Positions 34,493-43,775 of a DNA stretch of 64,000 nt are shown piece by piece; the first letter of the stretch is position 1, and each line of letters starts with the position of its first letter. The stretch is from NCBI GenBank assembly GCA_016899975.1, contig JACJJN010000015.1, positions 19,445 through 83,444 on the forward strand, in the 5' to 3' direction. The translations under genes were made by a program, and so were the position numbers. This DNA comes from Lacrimispora saccharolytica. Its GTDB lineage: Bacteria; Bacillota; Clostridia; Lachnospirales; Lachnospiraceae. The notes beneath the pieces were generated by a model, which was not told where the DNA came from, searched no databases, and saw only the letters and a list, made by a program, of their open reading frames with translations.

Positions 34493-35014
34493 TCACCTGA
34501 ATTTGGCTGTCGTACATTTTTCCTTCAGGAAAGACCGGAAGTCATCGGCATTCCCCCTCTGAAAGCCACTCTTGTCTACAAGCAGGATCCGTTTTTCCGG
34601 AATTCGGATCAAAAACAGATGTTTGGTTTCCATCACCTGAACAACCTTATCGTATGGCACCTGAATCTCCACACCAGACTGAAGATTTCTTCCCTTCATC
34701 TTATTTCCATAAAAAAAGATGTGGGTCTGCGGTTCACACTGATACTGCTCCTGATTGCCCTCGTAAGTGGTAAGCGCATTTTTTTTCGGCATCTGGATCA
34801 TCCAGTTGCCGGAGAGCAGGATCACGATCACAAAAAATACGATATAAACCGGGGAAGATGCTCCCGTGATCAGGCTTGTAGCAAGAAAGCTGGCAAACAG
34901 GATCACTACAAGAATCCCATAAACCAGAAATCCTGCTCTCAGTGTGCGCTTATACATTTCCTGCAGATTTTCCAACTTTTGTACACTGATATTTTCAAAT
35001 ACGCAATTCATCAT
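34493..35014 (-). CDS. YcxB-like membrane protein
   Basis: 173 residues. Two membrane helices (AGFLVYGILVVILFASFLAT and VYIVFFVIVILLSGNWMI, about 27-75), then a soluble PH-like domain: HIFFYGNKMKGRNLQSGVEI, QVPYDKVVQVMETKHLFLIR, ILLVDKSGFQRGNADDFRSF. This organisation matches the YcxB/DUF family of small membrane proteins of unknown role. Middle gene of a three-gene operon. Confidence 0.75.
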   Translation of the reverse strand: MMNCVFENISVQKLENLQEMYKRTLRAGFLVYGILVVILFASFLATSLITGASSPVYIVFFVIVILLSGNWMIQMPKKNALTTYEGNQEQYQCEPQTHIFFYGNKMKGRNLQSGVEIQVPYDKVVQVMETKHLFLIRIPEKRILLVDKSGFQRGNADDFRSFLKEKCTTAKFR

Positions 35015-35035
35015 TTCCTCGTTTTTCCGCGGCTG

Positions 35036-35548
35036 TTATCTTCCGCAGCAATATTTGTATTTCTTTCCGCTTCCGCATGGACATGGATCGTTGCGTCCGA
35101 TCTTCTTCCCTTTGATAATCGTACCGGACTTCTTCTGCTCCATGTATAAGGTTTTCTTCTGCTCCGGTGTAAAGATCTCATCCCACATCGGCAGGTTATA
35201 CAGCCAATCCGCTTTCGCGTCTACCATATTCTTATACAGCAGTTCTTTGTCGAACGCCAGCGTTACCTCCGTGTTCTCGTCCATCTCCTCGATCGGATTT
35301 TTAATCTTCAGGCTGTCGTTGATGCCATCCAGAAATCCAACCATTGTCATCACGTCTATGTTGTATTTCTCCGCCAGCTCTTTTACCGTTCCTTTTACCA
35401 CTTCATCCGGGTTTGTCAGAAGCTGTTCATAGATTCCTTTTTCAATCAGGAAATAATCCGTCCAAAATTTCTGAAGCTGATTCTTGTCGGTCTCCTGATT
35501 GTAGGCCATGTCGCGCCAATCCTGTAATAAACTCATTTTTTCATCCAT
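35036..35548 (-). CDS. SEC-C metal-binding motif protein
   Basis: 170 residues. A helical N-terminal body (about 1-140) and a perfect C-terminal SEC-C motif, [19 protein letters not shown], which binds zinc as in the tail of SecA. SecA's tail contacts SecB and ribosomes; what this stand-alone protein binds is unknown. First of a three-gene unit with the YcxB-like and YkgJ-like genes. Confidence 0.88.
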   Translation of the reverse strand: MDEKMSLLQDWRDMAYNQETDKNQLQKFWTDYFLIEKGIYEQLLTNPDEVVKGTVKELAEKYNIDVMTMVGFLDGINDSLKIKNPIEEMDENTEVTLAFDKELLYKNMVDAKADWLYNLPMWDEIFTPEQKKTLYMEQKKSGTIIKGKKIGRNDPCPCGSGKKYKYCCGR

Positions 35549-35591
35549 CCTTTATTTTTTGTTTCTTCTTTTCTGTATAAAAATACCGCAG

Positions 35592-35606
35592 CCGTTCAGT
35601 GAACGG
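35592..35606. repeat. Short palindrome related to the dispersed repeat
   Basis: CCGTTCAGTGAACGG, seven-base arms around one G. It shares CCGTTCA/TGAACGG with the family at 14621 and 37130 but lacks the GTAAC ends. Confidence 0.35.
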
Positions 35607-35620
35607 GACGGATACAAAAT

Positions 35621-35644
35621 ATCTGCCGGAAATTTCCGGCAGAT
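35621..35644 (-). terminator. Terminator of the CNNM/CBS gene
   Basis: A perfect 24-base palindrome centred on AAATTT (ATCTGCCGGAAA and its complement); on the minus strand ATTTTGT follows. About 40 bases after the stop of the gene ending at 35684. Confidence 0.8.
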
Positions 35645-35683
35645 ATAGTATATACGATATGCGACTGAAATGCAAGACAGAGA

Positions 35684-37045
35684 TTATTCTCTTTCTTTGC
35701 CCTTGCTTTCCTCTTCTTCCTCCTGGGGATGTTCAATTTTCTTTACCACCGTGTTCTCCACCCGGTGTTCTTTTACCTTCACTACTTTGATGATCAGATC
35801 TTTTGTCTTCAGTTCAAACTGGCTTCCGTCGTCCGGAACTGTACCCAGCTCTCCGAAAATATATCCGCCAAAGGTATCGTACTCATCCACCGGGAGCTCT
35901 ACCCCCAGCGCATCCATTACATCGTCCAGTTCCGTCGTACCGACAATCTTCCAGGTATCCTCTGAAATCTGTTCGATTTCCTGAGGCCGGTTGGCTTCTT
36001 CCTCATCGGACAGATCTCCAACCAGTTCCTCGATCAGGTCACGGACAGTAATAATACCTTCCATTCCGCCGTATTCGTCGAGGACCACTGCGAAATAATT
36101 TCCGCTCTTCTTCATGTTCTGGAACAGAACCGATGCCTTAACTGTCTCCAGGACAAAATAAGGCGGGTTGATTGCTTCGCGCATAAGAATCTCATGGTTT
36201 TTCTCCTTCAGCCGGAAGTAATCCTTGGCGTCCAGAATACCAATGATATCATCCACATCCTCCCCACAGACCGGATAATAAGAATATCTGGTCTTATGGA
36301 TCGTCTCGTCCCATTTTTCAATACTCTCATCCATCCAAAGAAGCGTCACATCCGTACGATGGGTACATACCTCATCCACGGAAATATCGTTGAATTCAAA
36401 AACGTTTTGAATCAGCTCTTTTTCCTCACAATCGATCGCTCCCTTTTCGCTTCCGGCATCCACCATCATACGAATTTCTTCTTCCGTCACCTGCTCCTCC
36501 TGCTGATTGGGATCGATCCCCAGCAGCCGCAGGACTCCATTCGTGGAAGCTGTCAGCAGCCATACCAGCGGCGCAAAAATTTTGGAAACCGCTGTGATCA
36601 TTCCAGAAAGACCGAGAGCAATGGATTCGGTCTTCTGCATTGCCACACGTTTCGGTACCAGTTCTCCGAAAATCAGAGTAACATAAGATAAAATCAAAGT
36701 GATAAGGACAACTGCAATCGTATCCAGCGTTTTCTCCGGAATCGGCGTTCCAATGGATACCAGCCATGCCACCAGGGGCTCCGAGAAATTATCCGCTGCA
36801 AACGCACTTCCCAGAAATCCTGAGAGTGTGATCGCGACCTGAATCGTCGCCAGGAAACGGGAAGGCTGTGAGGTCAGCTTCTGCAGCCTCATCGCTTTCT
36901 TATTTCCATCACTCACCATTTTTTCCAGTTTCGTGTCATTAACTGAAACCACCGCGATCTCCACACACGCGAAAATCGCGTTGATCGCAATCAATACGAT
37001 CTGCAGTATAATACTGCCTGCTATGTCACCGTCCAAGAAAATCAA
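35684..37045 (-). CDS. CNNM/HlyC-CorC family membrane protein with CBS pair
   Basis: 453 residues. DUF21 membrane domain (about 1-195) with VEIAVVSVNDTKLEKMV, SQPSRFLATIQVAITLSGFL and YVTLIFGELVPKRVAMQ. Two CBS domains follow (about 215-335: CTHRTDVTLLWMDESI; VLDEYGGMEGIITVRDLIEE), then the CorC_HlyC domain (about 350-430: DDVMDALGVELPVDEYDTFG). The end is a Glu-rich tail. The family includes magnesium exporters such as MpfA; 'hemolysin' is a historical label. It starts after the structured repeat at 37130 that follows the aminopeptidase gene. Confidence 0.93.
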   Translation of the reverse strand: MIFLDGDIAGSIILQIVLIAINAIFACVEIAVVSVNDTKLEKMVSDGNKKAMRLQKLTSQPSRFLATIQVAITLSGFLGSAFAADNFSEPLVAWLVSIGTPIPEKTLDTIAVVLITLILSYVTLIFGELVPKRVAMQKTESIALGLSGMITAVSKIFAPLVWLLTASTNGVLRLLGIDPNQQEEQVTEEEIRMMVDAGSEKGAIDCEEKELIQNVFEFNDISVDEVCTHRTDVTLLWMDESIEKWDETIHKTRYSYYPVCGEDVDDIIGILDAKDYFRLKEKNHEILMREAINPPYFVLETVKASVLFQNMKKSGNYFAVVLDEYGGMEGIITVRDLIEELVGDLSDEEEANRPQEIEQISEDTWKIVGTTELDDVMDALGVELPVDEYDTFGGYIFGELGTVPDDGSQFELKTKDLIIKVVKVKEHRVENTVVKKIEHPQEEEEESKGKERE

Positions 37046-37129
37046 TCCTCCTAATTATGTTTTTAAAATATATCATATATGATAAAACGCTCTGTGTCAA
37101 GCGTTCCGCCAATAATGCTATTACACAAT

Positions 37130-37249
37130 GTAACAGTTCAGCCTTGCTGAACCGTTACATGCAAAATCCATTTAAAATCGCCTTCGGCGATGGGATTTTG
37201 CACTCCTGAATCACGTTCTTACGGTCTGCGCAGCATGTGCGCAGGACCG
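37130..37249. repeat. Structured dispersed repeat, copy 1 (three hairpins)
   Basis: About 114 bases nearly identical to 47923-48036, with four or five differences. Three inverted repeats: GTAACAGTTCAGC/GCTGAACCGTTAC (37130-37158); GCAAAATCC/GGATTTTGC (37161-37201) enclosing ATCGCC-TTC-GGCGAT; and CGGTCTGCGCA/TGCGCAGGACCG (37222-37249, one bulged base). It begins nine bases after the aminopeptidase stop when read on the minus strand. There is no T-run, and no protein is encoded. Confidence 0.85.
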
Positions 37250-37257
37250 GAAACCCC

Positions 37258-38637
37258 TTATGCATTCTTCAGGAATGCCTCGTAGCCTTTTTCTGTCTCG
37301 TAGATATCCGCCTTGGATGTAATCTCCCACGGCGCATGCATATTCAGGACCGCCACGCCGGAATCGATCACCTCCATGCCGTACAGCGCCAGGATATAAG
37401 CGATGGTTCCGCCGCCGCCGACATCTACTTTACCCAGCTCTGCGGTCTGCCAAGCAACTCCCGCATCGTCCAGGATCCTGCGCAGATCGCTCAGGTATTC
37501 TGCATTGGCATCGTTGGAGCCGGATTTTCCGCGGGATCCTGTAAACTTGTTGAATACCATACCTTTGCCGAAGAATGCCGCGTTTTTCTTCTCAAATGCG
37601 GAAGCGTACAGTGGATCGTAACCGGCGCTTACGTCGGAAGAAAGCATTCTGGAATTGCTCAGGCAGCGGCGCAGCTTCAGCTCGGAATACTCCCCGGTCA
37701 GGTTCATCAGCTCTGCCAGCACGTTCTCAAAGAACTTGGACTGCATTCCGGTAGCGCCGACGCTTCCGATCTCTTCCTTGTCCACCAGCAGGCAGCAGGT
37801 TGTTTTCTTTGTGTTTTTCACTTCCAGCATTGCCACCAGAGAGGTGTACGCACACACACGGTCGTCCTGTCCGTATGCCATGATCATACTGGAATCAAGA
37901 CCTGTCTCTCTCGCTTTTCCAGCCGGTACGATCTCCAGTTCCGCAGACAGGAAATCTTCTTCCTCGATACCGTATTTCTCATTGAGAAGCTTCAGGGTCA
38001 TAGCTTTGACTGCCTCTTTTTCCTCACCTTCCAGCGGCTGGCTTCCTACCAGCAGATCCAGGCCTTCGCCCTCGATCACTTTTGCCGCCTTTTTCTCCAT
38101 CTGCTCTCCGGACAGATGAACCAGCAGATCCGTCACACAGAACACCGGATCCTTCTCGTCTTCTCCGATCACCACATCCACAACGGTGCCGTCTTTCTTT
38201 GCCACAACACCATGGATCGCCAGCGGAAGCGTTACCCACTGATATTTCTTGATTCCGCCGTAATAATGAGTATCCAGATAAGAGAATCCGGTATCCTCGT
38301 AAAGCGGATTCTGTTTTACATCCATACGCGGAGAATCGATATGCGCGCCGAGGATATTCATTCCGTCGGTCAGCGGCTTGCTTCCGATCTGGAACAGCAC
38401 GACAGATTTCTTCATGCATACTGCATAAACCTTATCCCCTGCGTGCAGCGGTGTATTCTCCTCAATGCAGGCCTGAAGATTTCTGTAGCCTGCCTCCTCC
38501 GCCTGGCGCACGATCTCTGTCACGCACTCACGCTCGGTTTTTCCATTATCCAGGAATTCCCGGTAAGCGTCACACAGTTTGTTCATTTTCTTCAGTTCTT
38601 TCTTTTTGTAGTCATTCCATGCTGTCTTTCTCTCCAT
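37258..38637 (-). CDS. M18 family aminopeptidase
   Basis: 459 residues from MERKTAWNDYKKKELKKM; the upstream extension lies in the leader. Metal-site blocks of the M18 family: LGAHIDSPRMDVKQNPLYED (about 112-131), DKEEIGSVGATGMQS (about 291-305, catalytic Glu pair), SSDVSAGYDPLY, and the C-terminal VDVGGGGTIAYIL and MHAPWEITSKADIYE (about 405-445). The long form is typical of clostridial M18 enzymes. It removes N-terminal residues from peptides in the cytoplasm with two zinc ions. Confidence 0.94.
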   Translation of the reverse strand: MERKTAWNDYKKKELKKMNKLCDAYREFLDNGKTERECVTEIVRQAEEAGYRNLQACIEENTPLHAGDKVYAVCMKKSVVLFQIGSKPLTDGMNILGAHIDSPRMDVKQNPLYEDTGFSYLDTHYYGGIKKYQWVTLPLAIHGVVAKKDGTVVDVVIGEDEKDPVFCVTDLLVHLSGEQMEKKAAKVIEGEGLDLLVGSQPLEGEEKEAVKAMTLKLLNEKYGIEEEDFLSAELEIVPAGKARETGLDSSMIMAYGQDDRVCAYTSLVAMLEVKNTKKTTCCLLVDKEEIGSVGATGMQSKFFENVLAELMNLTGEYSELKLRRCLSNSRMLSSDVSAGYDPLYASAFEKKNAAFFGKGMVFNKFTGSRGKSGSNDANAEYLSDLRRILDDAGVAWQTAELGKVDVGGGGTIAYILALYGMEVIDSGVAVLNMHAPWEITSKADIYETEKGYEAFLKNA

Positions 38638-38792
38638 TGTACTTTTCTCCTTTATTTTTATTTTTGCTGCCAAAAGCTGCATATGGCCGCTCTCTTTTCT
38701 GGCTGCAGCCTATGTAGGTGGCTTCTGCGCAGCACCTGTGAAAAAACCAAAACTGAGCTTTGATTCTTTCACAGATGCTGCCCATACCGTTC

Positions 38793-40091
38793 TTAATTTT
38801 GATCCCTTCCGCTCACTTCACGCAGGATCTTTTCCGCCTGCTGATAGATCCGCTCCGGATCGACCGCTGTATGGAATCTGCCGTTCTCATAAAGAATCTT
38901 TCCGTCGATCATCGTCAGGCACACATTCTGTTTGCTGCCGCTGTACACAAGGTTTTTCTCCGGATCAGAAAACGGCCGCATATTCGGCTGATTCCGGTCG
39001 ATCATGATCAGATCCGCCTTCTGTCCCCGGGTCAGCGTTACACAGTCATTCAGTCCCATCGCCCGCGCACCGTTGACTGTTGCCATCCGCAGAACCTTCT
39101 GTGCCGGAACCGCCGACGCGTCGTTTTCCCGGAGCTTTGCCAATCCGGTCACCAGAAACATTTCCCGGAACATATCCAGACAGTTGTTGCTTGCCGGCCC
39201 GTCCGTTCCCACAGCCACCGGAATGCCTCTTCTCAGTAATTCCGCCACAGGAGCAATGCCGCTGGCAAGCTTTGTGTTGGAACCGGGACAAGTCACCGCG
39301 TACAGCCCTCTTTTCCGGAAAATCCCGAAGTCTTTTTCCCGCAGCCAGACACAGTGATATCCTCCGCCGCCGTAGTCAAACAGGCCAAGATCCTCCATCA
39401 CCTGTGTCGGCGTTTTCCCGTAGCGTCCGATGCACTCCCGGACTTCCTTCTCCGTCTCAGAATTGTGGGCGAACACCGGCGCCTGAAACTTATGGGCAAG
39501 CTCTGCCAGGGCTTCCATCCGCTCCCGGGAGGTGGTGTATTCCGCGTGAAAGCCCAGACGGTAACTGACAAGATCCCCCGGGCAGTTCCATTCGTGATAA
39601 CACCGCTCTTCCTCCTCCGGCGACTGGCAGAAATTGTTCATCGCTCCCACCAGGACCGTCCGGAATCCAAAATCCCTGGCGGCTTTTCCAACAGCATCCG
39701 GGATCAGATACATATCAAACGCAGCAGTGATCCCGCTGGTCAGGTACTCCAGAAACGCCAGCATGGACAGCCAGTAAATCTTTTCTTCGTCCAGCTTTGC
39801 CTCCATGGGAAAGACCTGCCGGTTCAGCCATTCATCCAGCGGCATGTCGTCGGCAAAAGAACGGAGAAATGTCATGCCGGAATGTGTATGCGCATTTTTA
39901 AACCCCGGCATCAGAAGGTTTCCTCCGGCATCAATTTCCCGGTCAAATGGTTCCCGCCTTGAAATTTCCTCTGCGGAAAGACCAGGTCCCACATAAGTGA
40001 TCCGGTCATCCTCCACATGGAGTTCTCCGTCAAAAGCCGGTCTGTTTTCCTCCATCGTCAGAATCTTCCCATGAAAAAAACGTATTTTCAT
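38793..40091 (-). CDS. Amidohydrolase (chlorohydrolase / adenosine-type deaminase family)
   Basis: 432 residues from MKIRFFHGKILTMEENRP, start chosen for GGGAGGTGGCTGGT just ahead. Metal-dependent hydrolase barrel: MPGFKNAHTHSGMTFLRSF (first His pair, about 58-76), FHAEYTTSRERM, PVFAHNSETEKEV (about 201-213), and AVGTDGPASNNCLDMFREM (about 298-316, final Asp). The family includes S-adenosylhomocysteine/methylthioadenosine and guanine deaminases. It starts 23 bp after the purine nucleoside phosphorylase, so a purine-deaminating salvage step is likely; the exact substrate is open. Confidence 0.88.
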   Translation of the reverse strand: MKIRFFHGKILTMEENRPAFDGELHVEDDRITYVGPGLSAEEISRREPFDREIDAGGNLLMPGFKNAHTHSGMTFLRSFADDMPLDEWLNRQVFPMEAKLDEEKIYWLSMLAFLEYLTSGITAAFDMYLIPDAVGKAARDFGFRTVLVGAMNNFCQSPEEEERCYHEWNCPGDLVSYRLGFHAEYTTSRERMEALAELAHKFQAPVFAHNSETEKEVRECIGRYGKTPTQVMEDLGLFDYGGGGYHCVWLREKDFGIFRKRGLYAVTCPGSNTKLASGIAPVAELLRRGIPVAVGTDGPASNNCLDMFREMFLVTGLAKLRENDASAVPAQKVLRMATVNGARAMGLNDCVTLTRGQKADLIMIDRNQPNMRPFSDPEKNLVYSGSKQNVCLTMIDGKILYENGRFHTAVDPERIYQQAEKILREVSGRDQN

Positions 40092-40114
40092 ACCAGCCAC
40101 CTCCCTGCTGTATG

Positions 40115-40942
40115 TCAGCGGAACATCGCCTGAATGCTCTCGGTCACCAGCCGACGGAACAGCGGCGCCACCCGGTCCGCAGCCTCCTGCACTTCCTGAT
40201 GGGACAACGGCTGTTCCGTCATGCCGCAGGCAAGATTGGAAATACAGGAGATTCCGCAAATCTTCATTCCCATATGATTGGCTGCCACCGCCTCACATGC
40301 TGTACTCATTCCCACCGCATCGGCTCCCAGGATCCGGCACATTTTCACCTCGTGGGGCGTCTCAAAATTCGGACCGGTCAGCTGGATATAAGTTCCTTCC
40401 CGCAGGGTGATCCCAAGATTCTTTGCCGTATCCCGGAGCACTTCCTGCAGATCCCTGTCATAAATCTGGCTCATATCCGGAAAACGGGGGCCCAGTTCCT
40501 CCGAATTCGGACCGATCAGCGGCGACGGCACAAAGCTGGAAATCTGATCCGTGATCATCATAAAATCTCCCGCCTGAAATTCATAATTCACACCGCCTGC
40601 CGCGTTGGTCAGGAACAAAACCTCCGCCCCCATCTTTCTCATCAGCCGGATGGGAAGCACCACATCGTCCATCGGATATCCCTCATAATAATGCACACGT
40701 CCCTGCATCATAACCACAGGAACCTGACCGATATGCGCAAAGACGAAACGTCCTCTGTGGCCGGGTACTGTTGACACCGGAAAGCCCTCGATCTCCTGAT
40801 AGGGGATCTCGCCCTCAATCGGAAAGTTCTCCGCGTAATCGCCAAGCCCGGAACCGAGGATCAGCGCCAGTTTCGGCGCGAAAGGAATTCTGTTCCTGCA
40901 TGATTCGCAGCATCTCTGAAGTTTTTCATATCCCTGTCCCAT
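40115..40942 (-). CDS. Purine-nucleoside phosphorylase (trimeric type)
   Basis: 275 residues, the length of low-molecular-mass trimeric PNPs. Phosphate site LALILGSGLGDYAE (about 25-38) and GHRGRFVFA, VHYYEGYPMDDVVLPIRLM (about 83-101), base site LTNAAGGVNYEFQAGDFMMI (about 111-130), and GPNFETPHEVKMCRILGADA and VGMSTACEAVAANHMGM (about 196-230). It splits guanosine, inosine and deoxy forms to base plus ribose 1-phosphate. Shares an operon with the amidohydrolase downstream. Confidence 0.95.
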   Translation of the reverse strand: MGQGYEKLQRCCESCRNRIPFAPKLALILGSGLGDYAENFPIEGEIPYQEIEGFPVSTVPGHRGRFVFAHIGQVPVVMMQGRVHYYEGYPMDDVVLPIRLMRKMGAEVLFLTNAAGGVNYEFQAGDFMMITDQISSFVPSPLIGPNSEELGPRFPDMSQIYDRDLQEVLRDTAKNLGITLREGTYIQLTGPNFETPHEVKMCRILGADAVGMSTACEAVAANHMGMKICGISCISNLACGMTEQPLSHQEVQEAADRVAPLFRRLVTESIQAMFR

Positions 40943-41337
40943 AATTCTCTCCTTCCATTTCCTGCTCCGATTTGCCGGAACATATTAAAAGGAACTCAAA
41001 ATACCATGTAACTATTATATCCGATTCTGCTTTGGAACACAAGAATGTGTTTCCTTTGAAATTATGGCTACTATGACGCGGACGGCAATTATTACCGTTC
41101 CGGCTTCGGTCTGCATTACTCTGTTTAATCAACTGTTCAGTCAGCTAAGCGATTGCATTTCATTGCTGCTCACAAAAGAAGGCTGCCGGAAAATTCCGGC
41201 AGCCTTCTTAAAAAGGGGAGGATAAGTATTTCAAGGTTATCTTTTGTAGCTTCTGTCCCTGGAGGGGGATCCAGCGGACATTCTTATTATATCCTCCCTG
41301 TTTTCTTTTATACATTTTCGCCGAACTTTTACAAACA
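40943..41337. other. Gap between purine phosphorylase and DnaJ-like gene
   Basis: 395 bases. It holds the terminator at 41176-41209 and presumably the PNP promoter near 41020. On the plus strand one frame at about 41062-41128 reads YGYYDADGNYYRSGFGLHYS before a stop, which looks like the tail of a lost gene but is too short to name. Confidence 0.45.
41176..41209 (-). terminator. Terminator downstream of the DnaJ-like operon
   Basis: A 16-bp perfect stem (AAGAAGGCTGCCGGAA, two-base loop, TTCCGGCAGCCTTCTT) followed by TTGTG on the minus strand and AAAAAG on the other. About 130 bases after the DnaJ-like stop. Confidence 0.85.
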
Positions 41338-42036
41338 TCAGCAGCAGTAAAATCCTCTGCCGCCGTAACAGCAGCAGTTGCACATTGCATTGATTGCGAG
41401 ACACTCACAGCACCATTTTCCCATGTCTCCGCCGGCACGTTCATAGCCGTATCCCTGCCCCATGTCCGTGTACCACTGACCGCCTCCCTGAAGCTGGGAA
41501 AGCAGCTGACGGTACTGCATATTGTCCGGTTCCATGTTGACCGCAGTCTGTGCATCCTGCACGGCGCTGATATTGTTTCCAAGCCCGGCATTGGCAATGG
41601 CATGCAGATAATACCACTGGGCGTTGTGGCGGGAAATGTTGTTCAGCACACGCATCGCTTCCTGATATCTCATATTGTTCAGATAATTCGCCGCCGCACG
41701 AAGCTCCGCATCCTCCGTGGAACTTCCATAATTATATCCGCCATAATTTCCGCCATAACCGCCGTTTCCATAAGAGCCGCCGTAACCGCCGCTGCCATAG
41801 GAACCGCCGTAGCTTCCCTGGGAACTGTAGGAGGATGTTCCGTTTTCCTTCTCCTCCATGATCTGTTTATATGCCTGCTGTACCTGCTTGAATTTCTCTT
41901 CTGCTTCTGCTTTATTGGGATTATTGATATTGGCGTCAGGATGGTATTTCCGGCTCAGCGTACGGTAAGCTTTCTTGATTTCCTCCGTACTGGCATCCCG
42001 GGACACTCCCAACACCTGATATGGATCTGTCATCAA
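41338..42036 (-). CDS. DnaJ-domain protein with Gly/Tyr-rich linker and Cys-rich tail
   Basis: 232 residues. J domain at about 3-65 ([33 protein letters not shown] with the HPD motif). A low-complexity linker of repeated GGSYG/GGYGG units follows (about 75-105), then a TPR-like helical part ([40 protein letters not shown]) and a tail dense in cysteine ([20 protein letters not shown]). A Hsp70 partner of unknown client. It overlaps the DUF5685 gene by four bases. Confidence 0.88.
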   Translation of the reverse strand: MMTDPYQVLGVSRDASTEEIKKAYRTLSRKYHPDANINNPNKAEAEEKFKQVQQAYKQIMEEKENGTSSYSSQGSYGGSYGSGGYGGSYGNGGYGGNYGGYNYGSSTEDAELRAAANYLNNMRYQEAMRVLNNISRHNAQWYYLHAIANAGLGNNISAVQDAQTAVNMEPDNMQYRQLLSQLQGGGQWYTDMGQGYGYERAGGDMGKWCCECLAINAMCNCCCYGGRGFYCC

Positions 42037-42878
42037 TGTTTCTTCTCCTCATCTTCACTTTCGCGTTTACGTTTGAGCATCTCGTACTTTGTCCAGATAC
42101 CAGCATACAATATATTTCTCAAAATGTCCACATTTTCCAGTATCGGAAGTTTTTCAAACGCTCTGGAGGCCTCCGCCGTCATCATCAGCAGAATCCTCTC
42201 CACAGCTTCTTCAAAGCCATCGGTCTCCTGAAGAAAAACCAGAGGATTGTAATTTCCCGACTTTTTATCCTTCTCCACATCTTCATAGGCATCCATCAGA
42301 TAAATAAACTTTCCGATGAAAAATCCCAGCCGTCCCAGATCTTCCTTCCAGATATCGTCCCGGAATTGATAGAGCTTTGCCAGCACCTCTCCGGTATAAC
42401 CTGCCGCCTGATCCAGATCTCTGGATTTTTCCGCCTCACAGATATGGATTTTTTTCAGATACTCTTTTACCGCCCGGGTCTGCCGCGGGTATTTCTCCGC
42501 AACTTTCAGGAACGACCCGCGCAGCGCTTTCGCTCCCACATATGCCGCATGCTTTTTTTCATCCTCCCAGTCATCCAGCAAATTGTAATATGTAAGCAGG
42601 ATATTCATATCCGCGGCGTAACGGGTAAACTCATTGCGCAGGCATACATGCTTCCTTCCCGGATGAGCAATACAGTAATGTTCCTCGCGGACAGTCTTGT
42701 CTTCATACAGACCGGTCAGAAGGATTGCGAGAAACGTCATATCATAAGTAAGCGTTGCCTGCCCCTTGAACCCATAGGACTCCTTCAGGTCCTGACAAAC
42801 TCCGCAGTAATAAGCATGATATTTGTCATAGTCTTTTATTTTCAGATCGTCTTTTCTGATCGTAACATATCCAAACAT
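42033..42878 (-). CDS. DUF5685 family protein
   Basis: 281 residues, all-helical. Opens [20 protein letters not shown], then [20 protein letters not shown] (Cys-x-x-Cys, about 22-41); [19 protein letters not shown] and [20 protein letters not shown] with [19 protein letters not shown]. These paired Asp-rich helices recall isoprenoid-synthase-like folds. DUF5685 proteins usually neighbour J-domain proteins in clostridia, as here. Function unknown. Confidence 0.82.
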   Translation of the reverse strand: MFGYVTIRKDDLKIKDYDKYHAYYCGVCQDLKESYGFKGQATLTYDMTFLAILLTGLYEDKTVREEHYCIAHPGRKHVCLRNEFTRYAADMNILLTYYNLLDDWEDEKKHAAYVGAKALRGSFLKVAEKYPRQTRAVKEYLKKIHICEAEKSRDLDQAAGYTGEVLAKLYQFRDDIWKEDLGRLGFFIGKFIYLMDAYEDVEKDKKSGNYNPLVFLQETDGFEEAVERILLMMTAEASRAFEKLPILENVDILRNILYAGIWTKYEMLKRKRESEDEEKKH

Positions 42879-42895
42879 GCAGTATTCATTCCCTT

Positions 42896-43297
42896 TCAGG
42901 TACGTTTGATAAATTTCGTATTACATTTCGGGCAGCGGATCTCGATGGTTCCCTTTCCTTTCGGCACGCGGACTTTCTGTTTGCAGTTCGGGCAGCGGAA
43001 ATACGCATAGTTTTTATCCCTGTGTGTCCGGGAGCCGCCGCGGAAGAGACCGAAAAATTTGTCTTTGATCTCCATGTACTTGTCATTCTCCGCAAGGCGC
43101 TTTGACTGATTTCTGGAGAACATACGAAAATAGCACCATACCAGAAGCAGGATCGACAGCGTATAAAGCAGGCTGCTTCCGGTAAACAGCCCGATGATCA
43201 TCAGTATAATGGCCGCCCAGAGTGAAAAATTCCCCAGCGGATCCATGCCGTAACGGCCATACATAAAATTTGACAGCCAATCTCTCAATTTGTTCAT
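42896..43297 (-). CDS. Small membrane protein with C-terminal zinc ribbon
   Basis: 133 residues from MNKLRDWLSNFMYGRYGMD. Two membrane helices (FSLWAAIILMIIGLFTG and LLYTLSILLLVWCYFRMF, about 24-60), a basic stretch, and a zinc ribbon, FRCPNCKQKVRVPKGKGTIE followed by RCPKCNTKF (about 100-128). First gene of the zinc-ribbon/DUF5685/DnaJ unit, 17 bases upstream of DUF5685. Possibly a membrane adaptor for the chaperone. Confidence 0.8.
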   Translation of the reverse strand: MNKLRDWLSNFMYGRYGMDPLGNFSLWAAIILMIIGLFTGSSLLYTLSILLLVWCYFRMFSRNQSKRLAENDKYMEIKDKFFGLFRGGSRTHRDKNYAYFRCPNCKQKVRVPKGKGTIEIRCPKCNTKFIKRT

Positions 43298-43489
43298 ATT
43301 GGTTTTACACATCCTTCATTTTATTATACCTAATACTGTATCGCTTTTATGCTGGAATTGCAATTATCTGACAATAAATTTTTTCTTAAATTTTGCGGCA
43401 AAATGGAAAGTTGTGGTTTCGCAGGGGATTTTGTGGTATGGTAGAAAGGAAATGACACTGACAGAGAAAAATACGAGGTGACAAAAGGA

Positions 43490-43753
43490 ATGAAATGGAA
43501 TTTGAAAAGGATCGGCGCCATTGCGGCAATTATTGTTTTGCTGGGCTTTGCCGCTGCGGCTTTGATCTTCGCTTTTATCGATGCCCCCTGGGCGCAGGAA
43601 GCACTGAGTGCCTCGCTGTTCTGCGCGATCACGGTTCCTGTCTTCATCTATCTTATGATGCTCGTGGCAAAAGTGCTCCGCGGCAGAGGTGTAAACAGTG
43701 ATAAAAAGACGGATCTCGATCAGCCACAGGCAAAAAACAGCAGCAAAAAATAA
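43490..43753 (+). CDS. Small two-helix membrane protein
   Basis: 87 residues from the ATG at 43490, about nine bases after GAGGTG. Two hydrophobic helices (IGAIAAIIVLLGFAAAALIF and SLFCAITVPVFIYLMMLVAK, about 9-60) and a charged tail ending QPQAKNSSKK. I do not recognise a family. The HAD gene begins 22 bases after its stop, suggesting co-transcription. Confidence 0.65.
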   Translation: MKWNLKRIGAIAAIIVLLGFAAAALIFAFIDAPWAQEALSASLFCAITVPVFIYLMMLVAKVLRGRGVNSDKKTDLDQPQAKNSSKK

Positions 43754-43775
43754 CTGGAAAGGACTGGGAAATTTT

